From contig NZ_AUBH01000007.1 of NCBI RefSeq assembly GCF_000429145.1, positions 1 through 64,000 on the forward strand: a stretch of 64,000 bases of DNA, written 5' to 3'. Shown piece after piece: positions 45,244 through 55,086 of the stretch (position 1 is the first letter of the stretch; each line of letters opens with the position of its first letter). Both the position numbers and the translations under genes were made by a program. The notes beneath the pieces are model-generated. The model worked only from the letters and a program-made list of their open reading frames with translations, did no database searches and was not told where the DNA came from. This stretch comes from Aestuariibacter salexigens DSM 15300. GTDB taxonomy: Bacteria; Pseudomonadota; Gammaproteobacteria; Enterobacterales; Alteromonadaceae.

Positions 45244-48200
45244 AGCCGACCGAACTGCTGCACCTGAGTGACCTTCCGTCGCTGAGTATTCGGCGTCCGG
45301 TCCTGATTATTGTCCTTAATCTGCTGATTGTTATCGCCGGTTTCGCTGCGCTTAACGGCGTAGAAGTGCGTGAACTGCCAGATGTCGACCGGCCCATTGT
45401 GACCGTGTCTGCCAACTATCCAGGCGGTTCCCCTGAAACCGTTGATGCCGAAGTGACTAGTCGTCTTGAGGGCGCCGTTGCACGGGTGAGTGGAGTGAAG
45501 TCCATCAATGCGCAGAGCGAAGAAGGTTACTCTCGTATTCGCGTTGAATTTCGTCCCGGCATCGATCTTGAAGATGCCGCCAATGATACTCGAGAATCTG
45601 TCAGTCGTGTGCAGCGGCAGCTGCCTGATGAGGTAGAAAGGCTATCCATCGTTAAGGCGGATAACGACGCGCAGTCTGTGGTCAATCTTGCTGTATCCAG
45701 TCCGACGCTGGATTTAGAATCCCTTACCGAGCGGGTGGAAACTGACCTTGCGCCTCTGTTTTTGAGTATTCCTGGCGTTGCTGATGTCAGGCTTGATGGT
45801 GAACGTCAGCGCGTACTTCGGGTTACCGTCGATCCGCTAAGATTGACCAGCTTCGGGTTATCCATGTCAGATGTGGCGGATGCACTGCGCCTTGCACCTT
45901 TTGACGTCCCGGCGGGCAGTCTACGTTCCAGCGACCAGCAGCTTATTGTGCGGGCTGATGCTACCTCCGTCACAGCTGAAGAAGTGTCCGATATTGTGAT
46001 ACGCGGTGACACTCGTATCGGAGACGTGGCAAGTGTGTACTTTGGGCCGGATGACGCTAATAGTTATGTTAGGCTAAATGGCGTTCCGGTTATAGGTCTG
46101 GGTGTGATCCGCCAGGCTAAGTCAAACACCATTGAAATATCTGACCAGATTCTGGCTATGGTGGAGAATCTCAAGAAGCGGTTCACAGATATGGAGATTA
46201 CGGTCACCTCTGACGATGCTGAGTTTATTCGCGATTCCGTTCAAGAAGTTGTTGTCTCGCTAGGACTGACTATTCTGCTGGTCATCGCTACATTATGGCT
46301 GTTTATCGGCTCAGGTCGCGCAACGATCGTACCGGCGTTTTCTATCCCAGTATCGCTAACAGGCGCACTCGCCGTGGTATGGATGCTGGGATTTTCTATC
46401 AATATCCTGACGCTGCTTGCATTGGTGCTTGCGACAGGACTCATTGTTGACGATGCTATCGTGGTATCGGAAAACATTCAGCGTCGTCGAGCTATGGGAC
46501 TGGGCGCAAGGGCTGCCGCGGTTGTCGGAACACGTGAAGTATTTTTTGCAGTAGTCGCTACCACCGCAGTGTTGGTTGCTGTCTTCGTACCCATTGCCTT
46601 TCTGCCATCTACTGCCGGTCGTCTATTCCGAGAATTTGGCGGGGTACTGGCCGGAGCGGTGATCATTTCATCGTTTGTGGCACTGTCACTAGTGCCTGCT
46701 CTCACCGCTAGACTGCCCCTCAAAAATAAACAAGGCGGGCTGTTTAGCGCCACGTTTGGTCGTTTTGGTATGGCCATGCTTGCAGGATACGATAAGGCGC
46801 TCAAGTGGTCATTGAAATATGCATGGCTGGTATTAGCGCTCAGTATTGGTGCAGCCGTTGCCGCATTTAGTGTGTATCAGAATCTGGATAATGAATTATT
46901 ACCACCTGAAGATCGCGGCTCTGTACGAGTGTTTGCGCGGGGTCCTGATGGCGTGGGTATCGAGTTTATGGATCGTCAGGCCGAAGCGATGGAGTCAAAG
47001 CTGATGCCTTACGTCGAAGATGGCACCATCGACAGTATCTATACCATCGTAGGGCGCTGGGATCCGAATATCGTGTTTATTCGCGTGCCGCTCACACATT
47101 GGGATGATCGTGAATACAGTCAGCAGGAGATTATCGACAAGCTACGTCCTGAGCTGAGTGATATTCCGGGCGCACCGGGGCGCGCATTTGGCGGAAACAG
47201 TCTGAATTTGCGTGGCCAGGGTGGCGGTATGGAAATAGCACTTACCGGTGCCAACTATGAAGACATCTATCAGGCGGCATTGGCCTTCAGTCAGGCGGTT
47301 GAAGACAACATCCCTGAATTGGGCCGTCCGCGTATTTCTTATCAACCGACGCAGCCACAGCTACGCGTGAATATCGACAGACGTCGGGCTGAAGAACTGG
47401 GCGTACCCTTTGACGACATCAGCCGCACTCTGAGAGCAGCAATTCAGGGTGATGATATTGCTGACCTCAACGTAGGCGATCAGGCGGTTCCCATCATTTT
47501 GCAGTCTAATACCCGTAACACCGGTAACCCTTCAGATCTGACTAATTTGTATGTGCAGTCACGTAGTGGAAATCTGGTGCCGCTGTCATCTATTGCTTAT
47601 CTGACCGAAGAGGGGGTGGCTGCCGAACTTGAGCGCGTCGCACAGCGTCGCGCTATCGAAATTGATATGGAGCTGCCAGACACTATCACGCTTGAGTCGG
47701 CGGTAGAACAGTTGCGTGCGTTGGCAGAGGAAACGCTGCCGGCCGGTATCGGCCTGGTATTCCTTGGCGAAGCGCAAACCTTTGAAGAGACCTCAAAACA
47801 AGTCGCCCTGACTTACATACTGGCATTCGTCATTGTGCTTCTTGTGTTAGCGGCACAGTTTGAAAGTGTAAACAGCGCAGTGGTAGTTATGCTGACCGTG
47901 CCTTTCGGTATTGCGGCTGCCATTTTCGCGCTATATCTGACCGGTACGTCGGTGAATGTGTATTCACAGATCGGATTGGTCATGTTGATCGGTCTGTTAG
48001 CGAAGAACTCCATCCTTCTGGTGGAATTTGCCGACCAGCTCAGAGATCAGGGTGAAAGCGTACGTGACGCCATTATAAAGGCGGGACATGTCCGCTTACG
48101 TCCCATCATGATGACGCTGATGTCTACCATTTTAGGTGGCCTGCCGCTGATACTCTCAACCGGTGCCGGCGCTGAAGCGCGTAATGCAATAGGCTGGGTA

Positions 48201-48356
48201 GTATTTGGTGGCTTAGGCATCGCGGTAGTCTTTACACTGTTTCTGACGCCTGTGTTGTATTACTTCCTGGCGCGCTTCACCAAGCCTCGTGCAGACGAAG
48301 CGAAACGTCTGGAAAACGAGCTTGAACAGGCACAAAATGAGCTGACGTCACACTGA
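45240..48356 (+). CDS. RND multidrug efflux permease (HAE1 / AcrB-like)
   Basis: The inner-membrane trimeric pump of 1038 residues with twelve transmembrane helices and two large periplasmic loops. The proton-relay Asp pair is in ATGLIVDDAIVVSENI (TM4) and the partner Lys in GLLAKNSILLVEF (TM10). RxxxRP motifs at the cytosolic face are present (RLRPIMMT). It belongs to the group without a clear substrate marker. The coding end lies inside a perfect palindrome shared with the convergent amidase gene. Confidence 0.96.
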   Translation: MKPTELLHLSDLPSLSIRRPVLIIVLNLLIVIAGFAALNGVEVRELPDVDRPIVTVSANYPGGSPETVDAEVTSRLEGAVARVSGVKSINAQSEEGYSRIRVEFRPGIDLEDAANDTRESVSRVQRQLPDEVERLSIVKADNDAQSVVNLAVSSPTLDLESLTERVETDLAPLFLSIPGVADVRLDGERQRVLRVTVDPLRLTSFGLSMSDVADALRLAPFDVPAGSLRSSDQQLIVRADATSVTAEEVSDIVIRGDTRIGDVASVYFGPDDANSYVRLNGVPVIGLGVIRQAKSNTIEISDQILAMVENLKKRFTDMEITVTSDDAEFIRDSVQEVVVSLGLTILLVIATLWLFIGSGRATIVPAFSIPVSLTGALAVVWMLGFSINILTLLALVLATGLIVDDAIVVSENIQRRRAMGLGARAAAVVGTREVFFAVVATTAVLVAVFVPIAFLPSTAGRLFREFGGVLAGAVIISSFVALSLVPALTARLPLKNKQGGLFSATFGRFGMAMLAGYDKALKWSLKYAWLVLALSIGAAVAAFSVYQNLDNELLPPEDRGSVRVFARGPDGVGIEFMDRQAEAMESKLMPYVEDGTIDSIYTIVGRWDPNIVFIRVPLTHWDDREYSQQEIIDKLRPELSDIPGAPGRAFGGNSLNLRGQGGGMEIALTGANYEDIYQAALAFSQAVEDNIPELGRPRISYQPTQPQLRVNIDRRRAEELGVPFDDISRTLRAAIQGDDIADLNVGDQAVPIILQSNTRNTGNPSDLTNLYVQSRSGNLVPLSSIAYLTEEGVAAELERVAQRRAIEIDMELPDTITLESAVEQLRALAEETLPAGIGLVFLGEAQTFEETSKQVALTYILAFVIVLLVLAAQFESVNSAVVVMLTVPFGIAAAIFALYLTGTSVNVYSQIGLVMLIGLLAKNSILLVEFADQLRDQGESVRDAIIKAGHVRLRPIMMTLMSTILGGLPLILSTGAGAEARNAIGWVVFGGLGIAVVFTLFLTPVLYYFLARFTKPRADEAKRLENELEQAQNELTSH

Positions 48357-48364
48357 CGTCAGCT
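48340..48364. terminator. Perfect palindrome across two convergent stop codons
   Basis: Arms AGCTGACGTCA / TGACGTCAGCT (11 bp each) with a 3-nt loop contain the last codons and stop of the RND gene and the stop of the amidase gene on the other strand. There is no T tract, so it may act as a bidirectional barrier or an mRNA 3' stabiliser rather than a classic terminator. Confidence 0.6.
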
Positions 48365-48940
48365 GCCCACTATGCTATCCAGTGATACCACTTTGCCATA
48401 CTTGGCGTTGATGTCATGCAAGTTGGCGTGATGTGCCATGAGGTTACGGTCACCACACGCTTCTCGTACAACCACAACCGGATAATTGTGTTGTAAGCCA
48501 TCAACAGCGGTAGCTCTGACACATCCAGATGTGGTCAACCCTGAAATGACCAGTGAATCTGCCTGACATGCTTTGAGCTTGTCAGCAAGGTCCGTGGCAA
48601 AGAATGCACTGGCCCAGCATTTTTCAATGATCTGCTCACCGTCTATTGGGGCAACACGACGATCGATATTGACCCATTTACTGTCTCTTTCAAGAATATT
48701 GAGATCCGGCAGGCGCTGCCTGAATACGCTAGCCTGCTGTGGGTTGTCATATATCACGGTGGTAAAAAATACTGGAAAACCCTGTTTCCTGAACCACTTC
48801 AGTAGTGATTGGTTGGCACTGACGGTCTCGTCGAATACGCCTCCAAGAGGACTGGAGGGGGACGTGAAACCCACACTGAGATCGACCAGGATCAACGCGG
48901 GGCGCTGACCCAGGCCGATATCACCGGTATTCAGGTCCAT
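48359..48940 (-). CDS. Isochorismatase-fold amidohydrolase (N-carbamoylsarcosine amidase-like)
   Basis: A cysteine hydrolase of 193 residues. The family triad is present: Asp20 (LILVDLSVGF), Lys in IEKCWASAFF and Cys in ISGLTTSGCVRATA. The TSGCVRAT form and the KCWASAF segment resemble N-carbamoylsarcosine amidase and maleamate amidase more than isochorismatase. Placed 2 nt after the hydantoinase B gene, it could cleave the open-chain product of the hydantoinase. It is the last gene of the minus-strand catabolic operon. Confidence 0.88.
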   Translation of the reverse strand: MDLNTGDIGLGQRPALILVDLSVGFTSPSSPLGGVFDETVSANQSLLKWFRKQGFPVFFTTVIYDNPQQASVFRQRLPDLNILERDSKWVNIDRRVAPIDGEQIIEKCWASAFFATDLADKLKACQADSLVISGLTTSGCVRATAVDGLQHNYPVVVVREACGDRNLMAHHANLHDINAKYGKVVSLDSIVGS

Positions 48941-48942
48941 CG

Positions 48943-50811
48943 TCAGGCTCTGGCTTGTCTGAACTTAGGCGCAACAGGTGGTTCAAGCCCTGTTTCCTCA
49001 AGACATCTGGCCTTGATTTCATCCATGCTGCCGCCCTTATTGAACAATTGCGTGTCACCACGTTGTTCAGACAACGTCTTGCGTAATGCCTGAGTAGCTG
49101 CCTCGTCGACAGTCAAATCCTCTGTGATGACCACACCGTAGCGTTTCGCTCCTTCAATGGAAACGAGATCACGATGCACATCTGCCAATACTAACTGAGG
49201 ATCACGCTGGTACGGGTCGCCCCATCCGCCGCCACCCCAGGTATCAAAGTACAGCAGATCACCAGCGCGGACTTCAATATCATCACACTTGGCCGGTAGA
49301 ATCTGTTCGCTGCCGTCGGTTCGAACCAGACGTTTGGTGGAACGTCTGCCTGGCTCGCCACCGTTCACTCCCCACGGGTAGGTCAGCCAGCGCTCATCGT
49401 GGATAGCAATATGGCCATCACATAAGAACCGATACGCCACGGACAGGCCATTACCGCCGCGGTGCAAACCTGCGCCGCCGGAATCCGGTATGGTGCGATA
49501 TTGTTCAACCCTAAGCGGAAAATACGCTTCGATAAACTCATTCGGTACATTGGTAAAGCCAGGCCATAGAGAGTGACCATCGGGCCCGTCACCAACAGGA
49601 CGACCGGGTATGCCACCAAAACCAATCTGGAAAAGCTGGAACCACTCGCCATTGTCATCATAGCCGGAGTAAAACAGGTGCGGAGAGTCTGAGAAGCCCG
49701 CGGCGTTCATCGCTTCCGGCGCGCCCTGACCCAGTAAACCACCCATAACATCGAAAATACGTCCCAATGCGTGGGTACGTCCTGATAGTGCGGCAGGGAA
49801 GTTTGGCTTCAGTAGGCTTCCTTTCGGAATGCGTACTTCAACCAAATCATAGAAGCCATCATTGAACAGGATCTGTGGGTCGACCAGATTAATAGTGAAC
49901 GAGCCGAAGAACATTTTGAACATTTCTTCATTGAGATAGAAATTGATCGAACTTTGTGCCTGTGGGTCTGTGCCATCAAAATCAAAAATCGCTTTTTCAC
50001 CCTCTCGCCACATCTTACATTTTATTTTGTATGGCCCCATGCCCATGCCGTCATCGCACACATAATCTTCAAAGCTTCGCGGCTCTTCCGGTACCAGCAT
50101 GTTAATGATTGCAGACATGGCAATCTTGTTGCGCTCAAGCATGATTTCCATGGTTGAGTAAAAAATGTCATCACCGAAGCGTTCAGCAATCTCTTTACAA
50201 CGCTTAGCCGCAGTATTGCAAGCTGCAACCAGAGCGTTTAAATCGAATCGGTTCCATTGGGGAGTGCGCACATTGTGCAGGATAAGCTCAAGAATATCTG
50301 ACTGCAGCTCGCCTTTCTTATACAGCTTGGTAGGCGGAATACGGATCCCTTCCTGATAGATGCTGGTGGCTTTAATAGGAATTGAACCGGGCACCATACC
50401 TCCGTTATCGGACATATGCCCAAACATGGCTGACCACGCTATATGCCTGCCATCTTTAAAGATAGGTACCAGTACAATCCAGTCGGGTAGGTGAGAGACC
50501 GCCGCATTACACATATACGGGTCGTTGGTCATCAGAATATCGCCTTCCTCAACTTCGCCTTCATAAGCCTGCATAAAGCCGTGAATAAATGAACCAAACT
50601 GGCCAACGACCATTTTGCCGTCGCGGTTAGCAATCATAGGAAAGCAGTCACCTTGTTCACGAATGCCGGGGCTCATCGCCGTGCGAAACAGCACCGCATC
50701 CATTTCTTCACGGGCGTTGCGCAGTGCATTTTCAATGATATCTACAGTGACGGTATCAACATCAATGCGCGAGAACGCGGCTGAATTGGTTTCTATAATT
50801 TTTTCTCTCAT
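48943..50811 (-). CDS. Hydantoinase / oxoprolinase family, B subunit (HyuB-like)
   Basis: A 622-residue protein of the HyuB family. These pair with HyuA to open hydantoins or 5-oxoproline with ATP, or to carboxylate ketones in the acetone/acetophenone carboxylases. The family core FRTAMSPGIREQGDCFPMIA (split at MSPG), GDILMTNDPYMCNAAVSHLPD and the C-terminal WGGGGWGDPYQRDP are clear. Nine bases separate it from the A subunit gene. Which reaction the pair performs cannot be read from the sequence. Confidence 0.94.
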   Translation of the reverse strand: MREKIIETNSAAFSRIDVDTVTVDIIENALRNAREEMDAVLFRTAMSPGIREQGDCFPMIANRDGKMVVGQFGSFIHGFMQAYEGEVEEGDILMTNDPYMCNAAVSHLPDWIVLVPIFKDGRHIAWSAMFGHMSDNGGMVPGSIPIKATSIYQEGIRIPPTKLYKKGELQSDILELILHNVRTPQWNRFDLNALVAACNTAAKRCKEIAERFGDDIFYSTMEIMLERNKIAMSAIINMLVPEEPRSFEDYVCDDGMGMGPYKIKCKMWREGEKAIFDFDGTDPQAQSSINFYLNEEMFKMFFGSFTINLVDPQILFNDGFYDLVEVRIPKGSLLKPNFPAALSGRTHALGRIFDVMGGLLGQGAPEAMNAAGFSDSPHLFYSGYDDNGEWFQLFQIGFGGIPGRPVGDGPDGHSLWPGFTNVPNEFIEAYFPLRVEQYRTIPDSGGAGLHRGGNGLSVAYRFLCDGHIAIHDERWLTYPWGVNGGEPGRRSTKRLVRTDGSEQILPAKCDDIEVRAGDLLYFDTWGGGGWGDPYQRDPQLVLADVHRDLVSIEGAKRYGVVITEDLTVDEAATQALRKTLSEQRGDTQLFNKGGSMDEIKARCLEETGLEPPVAPKFRQARA

Positions 50812-50820
50812 GATGCTCTC

Positions 50821-52884
50821 CTACTGCGCCGCCGGGTTAATCAACAGGTTACCTACACTATCGACCGTTGCTTCATAGCCAGGTAATACAACGGTTGTCG
50901 AGTCCATCTCAGATACAATTGCAGGACCGGGCACTACCAGCTTGTCATGCAATTTATTGCGGTCATAAATGATGGCATCGTGATAGCAGCCTTCATAATA
51001 GAACTGCGTGTCGTGGATCTTGCACTCATCCAGTGAGTGGCTTCGTTGTTCAACACCGGTCACTTCAAGTTCGCCTGCCTGGGCGAGCGCTACAGCACGG
51101 ATCATGACAATCTCATGTCCTTCCTCAAGTGCAAAAGTGAACAATTGGGTGTGCTCTTCGTCGAACTGCTTCACCAGCAGGTCAAGTCCCTGTTCCTGTA
51201 GTTCCTGTTCAGTGAACTCGATAGATAGCTGGAACGCCTGTCCGGTATAACGCACGTCAGCCTGGTAGGTCACCGACTGCATATCCTTACTGATACCGTC
51301 GGCATTCAATGTGGCTGTGGCCTTCTCCTTAAGCTCGGTAAGTGCCTGGCTGAGTTCTTCCTTACTGGTGTTTTTAACCAGTTTCACATACGACAACGAG
51401 GCCTCGTCACGCACCAATGTCGTTGCGTCACCATAGGCACACAATACGCCCGGACCAGGTGGAATGATCGTAGGCCATGACTGAGTGAGTATACCCAGCG
51501 CATTGGCATGCAGTGGGCCGGCACCGCCGAAACCAACCAGCGCGAACTGACGAGGGTCAAAACCCTGTTCGACTGACACCAGACGCAGGGCTCCAAACAT
51601 GGCTTCATTAACGATTTTGATAATGCCCTCGGCGGCTTCTTCTACGCTGAGACCCATTGCATCGGCAACTTTCTTGACGGCTTTTACGGCGGCGTCTTTA
51701 TTGATGGCCATGGCGCCACCGAGCTGCACGTCTGATGGCAGGTAACCGAGTACAACATTGGCATCACATACAGTAGGCTCTTCACCGCCTTTCATGTATG
51801 CGGCCGGGCCGGGCACTGCGCCCGCCGACTCAGGGCCAACTCTGAGCGCTTTGGTCAGTTCCGGTACAAAAGCCAGCGAACCGCCGCCAGCGCCAACTGT
51901 ACGAACGTCTACGGACGGCGCGCGAACCGTAACATCCCCAACCCGAGTTTCCCGTCTAACCCGAGGTTTACCGTTCTGAATAAGCGCGACATCCGTCGAC
52001 GTACCACCCATATCAAAGGTAAGAATATTGTCAAAACCGGCGCGCGAACAGAAGTGAACTGCACCGGTTACACCGCCAGCAGGTCCCGACATTAACAGGT
52101 TCACCGGATTGTCAGCGGCGGAGCGCGCAGAGGCCAGGCCACCATCAGAGCGAAGAATAGAAAGATGTAGATTGTCGCCCATCTTCTCTTCGAGCGCGGC
52201 ATTCAGGTTATTGACGTAGCGAGCCACTTCAGGACGCACATAGCTGTTGATGACTGTAGTCTCTGTGCGCTCATATTCCTGCATCTCAGGCACCACTTCG
52301 CTCGAAATGGAAATCGGCATATCGGTAAAGATTTCCTGTGCGATCTGCTTTGCACGTACCTCATGTTCACCATTAAGGTAAGCATTGATAAAGCAGATAG
52401 TCAGCGCTTCCACTTCGCCTTTGGCGTGCAGCGCTTTAAGGTCGTCTCGTAGTTTGTCTTCGTCCAGCGCTTTAACAGGTTGACCTTTGGCATCCATTCT
52501 TTCGTCTGCCTCAATAGTCAGCTCCAGCGGCGCTAGCAGCGGCTTTTTCACATAGCTGACCCAACCACCTAAACCACCGGGGCAGAAAGAGCGGGCAACC
52601 TGCAGCACCTGTTGATATCCGGCGGTGGTCACCAGACCGACTTTTGCCCCTTTGCCAGTCAATACTGCATTGGTGGCCACCGTGGTGCCGTGCATCACCC
52701 TGTTGATGTGCGCGGCGTCTACGCCGGATTCTTCGCATATTCTGGCGATACCATTTAACACGCCAACAGATGAGTCGCCCGGTGTTGAGGGCACTTTAGC
52801 GGTAAAGGTTTCGCCAGTTTGTTCGTTGATAAGAAGCAGGTCGGTAAATGTGCCGCCTACGTCCACGCCTAATCGGTAACTCAT
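50821..52884 (-). CDS. Hydantoinase / oxoprolinase family, A subunit (HyuA-like)
   Basis: The ATP-binding partner of the B subunit, 687 residues, with an actin/hsp70-like fold. The N-terminal phosphate loop GVDVGGTFTDLLL and the later FDMGGTSTDVALI are intact, as are VRTVGAGGGSLA and the GFGGAGPLHA motif. The family includes N-methylhydantoinase, 5-oxoprolinase and ketone carboxylase subunits. Its ATG overlaps the stop of the HMG-CoA-lyase-like gene by 4 nt. Confidence 0.95.
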   Translation of the reverse strand: MSYRLGVDVGGTFTDLLLINEQTGETFTAKVPSTPGDSSVGVLNGIARICEESGVDAAHINRVMHGTTVATNAVLTGKGAKVGLVTTAGYQQVLQVARSFCPGGLGGWVSYVKKPLLAPLELTIEADERMDAKGQPVKALDEDKLRDDLKALHAKGEVEALTICFINAYLNGEHEVRAKQIAQEIFTDMPISISSEVVPEMQEYERTETTVINSYVRPEVARYVNNLNAALEEKMGDNLHLSILRSDGGLASARSAADNPVNLLMSGPAGGVTGAVHFCSRAGFDNILTFDMGGTSTDVALIQNGKPRVRRETRVGDVTVRAPSVDVRTVGAGGGSLAFVPELTKALRVGPESAGAVPGPAAYMKGGEEPTVCDANVVLGYLPSDVQLGGAMAINKDAAVKAVKKVADAMGLSVEEAAEGIIKIVNEAMFGALRLVSVEQGFDPRQFALVGFGGAGPLHANALGILTQSWPTIIPPGPGVLCAYGDATTLVRDEASLSYVKLVKNTSKEELSQALTELKEKATATLNADGISKDMQSVTYQADVRYTGQAFQLSIEFTEQELQEQGLDLLVKQFDEEHTQLFTFALEEGHEIVMIRAVALAQAGELEVTGVEQRSHSLDECKIHDTQFYYEGCYHDAIIYDRNKLHDKLVVPGPAIVSEMDSTTVVLPGYEATVDSVGNLLINPAAQ

Positions 52885-53819
52885 GGTTTGCTCCCCTGAG
52901 ACGTCGAATGATTATTATGTTGGAATTTTCTATCTAGCCACGCTCGCGCATTGCCGCCGCGGGCGCTACCGGTGAGTTGAATTGCCAGGTCTGACGCACG
53001 TAGCAGGGCAGGCATATCGATGCCAGTGTGAAAGCCCATTTGTTCAGCCAGCATAACCACATCTTCAGTGGCAACATTGCCACTGGCACCGGGTGCAAAA
53101 GGACAGCCCCCTAAGCCGGCAATTGATGCGTCAAAGCGGCGAATGCCGGCTTCGATAGCGGCGTATACGTCGGCCAGACCCATTGCACGGGTATCATGGA
53201 AATGACACGAGAGTTTATCTGTACTGTGCTGACTCACCAGCTCGCTCATCAGTGCAGATACCTGTTTGGGGTTTGCCGCACCAATAGTATCCGCCACCAC
53301 AATTGCATTGGCCCCCATGTCAAACAGGGTGTTGCACATGTCAATGGTTTGCTGTGCGGCGATGATCCCTTCAAAGGGACATTCAAACGCCGTGGCAACG
53401 TAGACCTGCACAGTTGCGGCTGTGTCCTGTGACATTGCAATAACTGTTCTACACACATCCAATGCCTGTGCATTTGTCATGCGAATGTTCTTTTCGTTCA
53501 TGGTATTGGACGTGGCCACGACCAGTGACAGAGTAGGCACACCAGCGGCCACACCCAGTTCAAAGCCTTTTGCATTTGGGATGAGTGCAGAGAAGTCGGT
53601 GTCGGAGTTGTTTACATTGGCAAAAAGTTCTGCGGCGCCCGCCATCGCAGGAACCGCCTTAGGAGAAACGAATGCACCGACTTCAATGGCGGGTACTCCT
53701 GCTTCGATAAGCGCCTGTATCAACTGAGTCCGTTCATCAACGGTCAGAATTTTCGGCTGGTTTTGCAGACCATCTCGTGGGCCAACATCATTGATGATAA
53801 TGGTGTCAGGGTGTGTCAT
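52881..53819 (-). CDS. Hydroxymethylglutaryl-CoA lyase family protein
   Basis: A TIM-barrel lyase of 312 residues that, in the family, splits 3-hydroxy-3-methylglutaryl-CoA into acetoacetate and acetyl-CoA. The catalytic Arg-Asp are in VGPRDGLQNQ, the metal His pair in CHFHDTRAMG, and the active-site Cys loop is GLGGCPFAPGASGNVATED. It overlaps both neighbours by 4 nt. With a CoA-transferase next to it, HMG-CoA or a related 3-hydroxy-3-alkyl acyl-CoA is a reasonable substrate (inference). Confidence 0.93.
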   Translation of the reverse strand: MTHPDTIIINDVGPRDGLQNQPKILTVDERTQLIQALIEAGVPAIEVGAFVSPKAVPAMAGAAELFANVNNSDTDFSALIPNAKGFELGVAAGVPTLSLVVATSNTMNEKNIRMTNAQALDVCRTVIAMSQDTAATVQVYVATAFECPFEGIIAAQQTIDMCNTLFDMGANAIVVADTIGAANPKQVSALMSELVSQHSTDKLSCHFHDTRAMGLADVYAAIEAGIRRFDASIAGLGGCPFAPGASGNVATEDVVMLAEQMGFHTGIDMPALLRASDLAIQLTGSARGGNARAWLDRKFQHNNHSTSQGSKP

Positions 53820-55015
53820 CGGATCACACCCTGCTGACGAAGCTGTTCTATTTGCTCGCGGCTGTAACCCAAGGTGCCATGCAGCACTTTTTCCGTGTGT
53901 TGGCCGAGTAAAGGTGCGGCGGTAAAGCTCTCTTCATTAGAGCGAGAGAACTTAATCGGGTTACCCGGTCCTTTGGTCTTGCTGCCGTCAGGATGGTGCA
54001 AATCCACCACCATATTACGATGCAGAACCTGTTCATCAGACAGAGCCTGTGAAAATTTGTTGACCGGTGCACAGGGAATACGCTTTGCTTCAAGCTGCGC
54101 TATCCAGTATGCCGATGTGTTGGTGGACAGGATTTCGTTAAGTTTGGCGTTGATAAAATCGCGGTCTTCCCAGCGACCTGGTTGGCCATCATACTTTTCT
54201 TTTTCAAACTCAGGCTCGTTGACTACCTGCTTGAGGTTTTGCCAGAAATTATCCGTGATGACCGCAATAACAATAAACCCGTCAGACGTTTTGAAGGTGT
54301 TATAGGGCACATGCACAAAGTGTGAGTTGCCAATAGGGAAAGGGTCCTGACCGCTCAGGAAATACATGGTGGCCATGTAGTTAAGTAATGAAATTTGACA
54401 GTCGAGCATGGACACGTCCACATCCTGTCCTTGACCACTTTTTTCACGTTCCAGAAGGGCGGCCTGTATGCCCATCACGGCGAACATCCCTCCACCTAAA
54501 TCCCCTATGGGAATGCCTGCCCGAACCGGGTGTTCGGGATCCGTACCGGTGATAGACATCCCACCGCCGGTGGCCTGTGCAACCTGATCAAAGGCAGGAC
54601 GCTTGAAATTGGGACCATCATTGCCAAACCCTGTGATTGAGCAGGTAATGATTCTGGGATTTACTGCTTTTAAATGTTCGTAATCGATTTTCAGGCGAGC
54701 CGGGACGCCAGCACCGAAGTTGTTAACGACAACATCAGCCTGTTTCACCAGGTCATAGAAAACCTCAAGGCCATGTTCGCTCTTGAGATCAATACAGATG
54801 CTCTCTTTATTACGGTTTAAGGTAATAAAGTAGGCGCCAAACCCATTTAGGGAATTAGCCGGGTCTGTTGCCAGCAGCTTGCGGGTACCTTCACCCTGCA
54901 GAGGCTCAACCTTAATTGTTTCCGCACCCAAATCTGCCAGAATCATGCCGCAATACGGTCCTGACAACATATGGGTCAAATCAATCACGCGGATACCAGC
55001 CAGAGGCTTGTTCAT
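53816..55015 (-). CDS. Class III CoA-transferase (CaiB/BaiF family)
   Basis: A 399-residue CoA-transferase with the interlocked-ring fold. The N-terminal GIRVIDLTHMLSGPYCGMIL, KVEPLQGEGTR, and VSMLDCQISLL with the catalytic Asp (about residue 170) are all typical. It would activate an organic acid by moving CoA from a donor such as succinyl-CoA. The downstream lyase overlaps by 4 nt. A 71-nt gap with a stable hairpin separates it from the TonB receptor gene upstream. Confidence 0.94.
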   Translation of the reverse strand: MNKPLAGIRVIDLTHMLSGPYCGMILADLGAETIKVEPLQGEGTRKLLATDPANSLNGFGAYFITLNRNKESICIDLKSEHGLEVFYDLVKQADVVVNNFGAGVPARLKIDYEHLKAVNPRIITCSITGFGNDGPNFKRPAFDQVAQATGGGMSITGTDPEHPVRAGIPIGDLGGGMFAVMGIQAALLEREKSGQGQDVDVSMLDCQISLLNYMATMYFLSGQDPFPIGNSHFVHVPYNTFKTSDGFIVIAVITDNFWQNLKQVVNEPEFEKEKYDGQPGRWEDRDFINAKLNEILSTNTSAYWIAQLEAKRIPCAPVNKFSQALSDEQVLHRNMVVDLHHPDGSKTKGPGNPIKFSRSNEESFTAAPLLGQHTEKVLHGTLGYSREQIEQLRQQGVIR

Positions 55016-55036
55016 CAGACGTTTACTCCGCTAATG

Positions 55037-55058
55037 ACGGGAGCCACACGGCTCCCGT
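55037..55058. other. Intra-operon hairpin between receptor and CoA-transferase genes
   Basis: Perfect 9-bp GC-rich stem ACGGGAGCC / GGCTCCCGT with an ACAC loop. There is no T run on the minus strand, so transcripts should pass. It may set different levels for the receptor and the enzymes by protecting a processed 3' end. Confidence 0.6.
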
Positions 55059-55086
55059 TACAACTTAAATGTCAATTGCTTACGCG

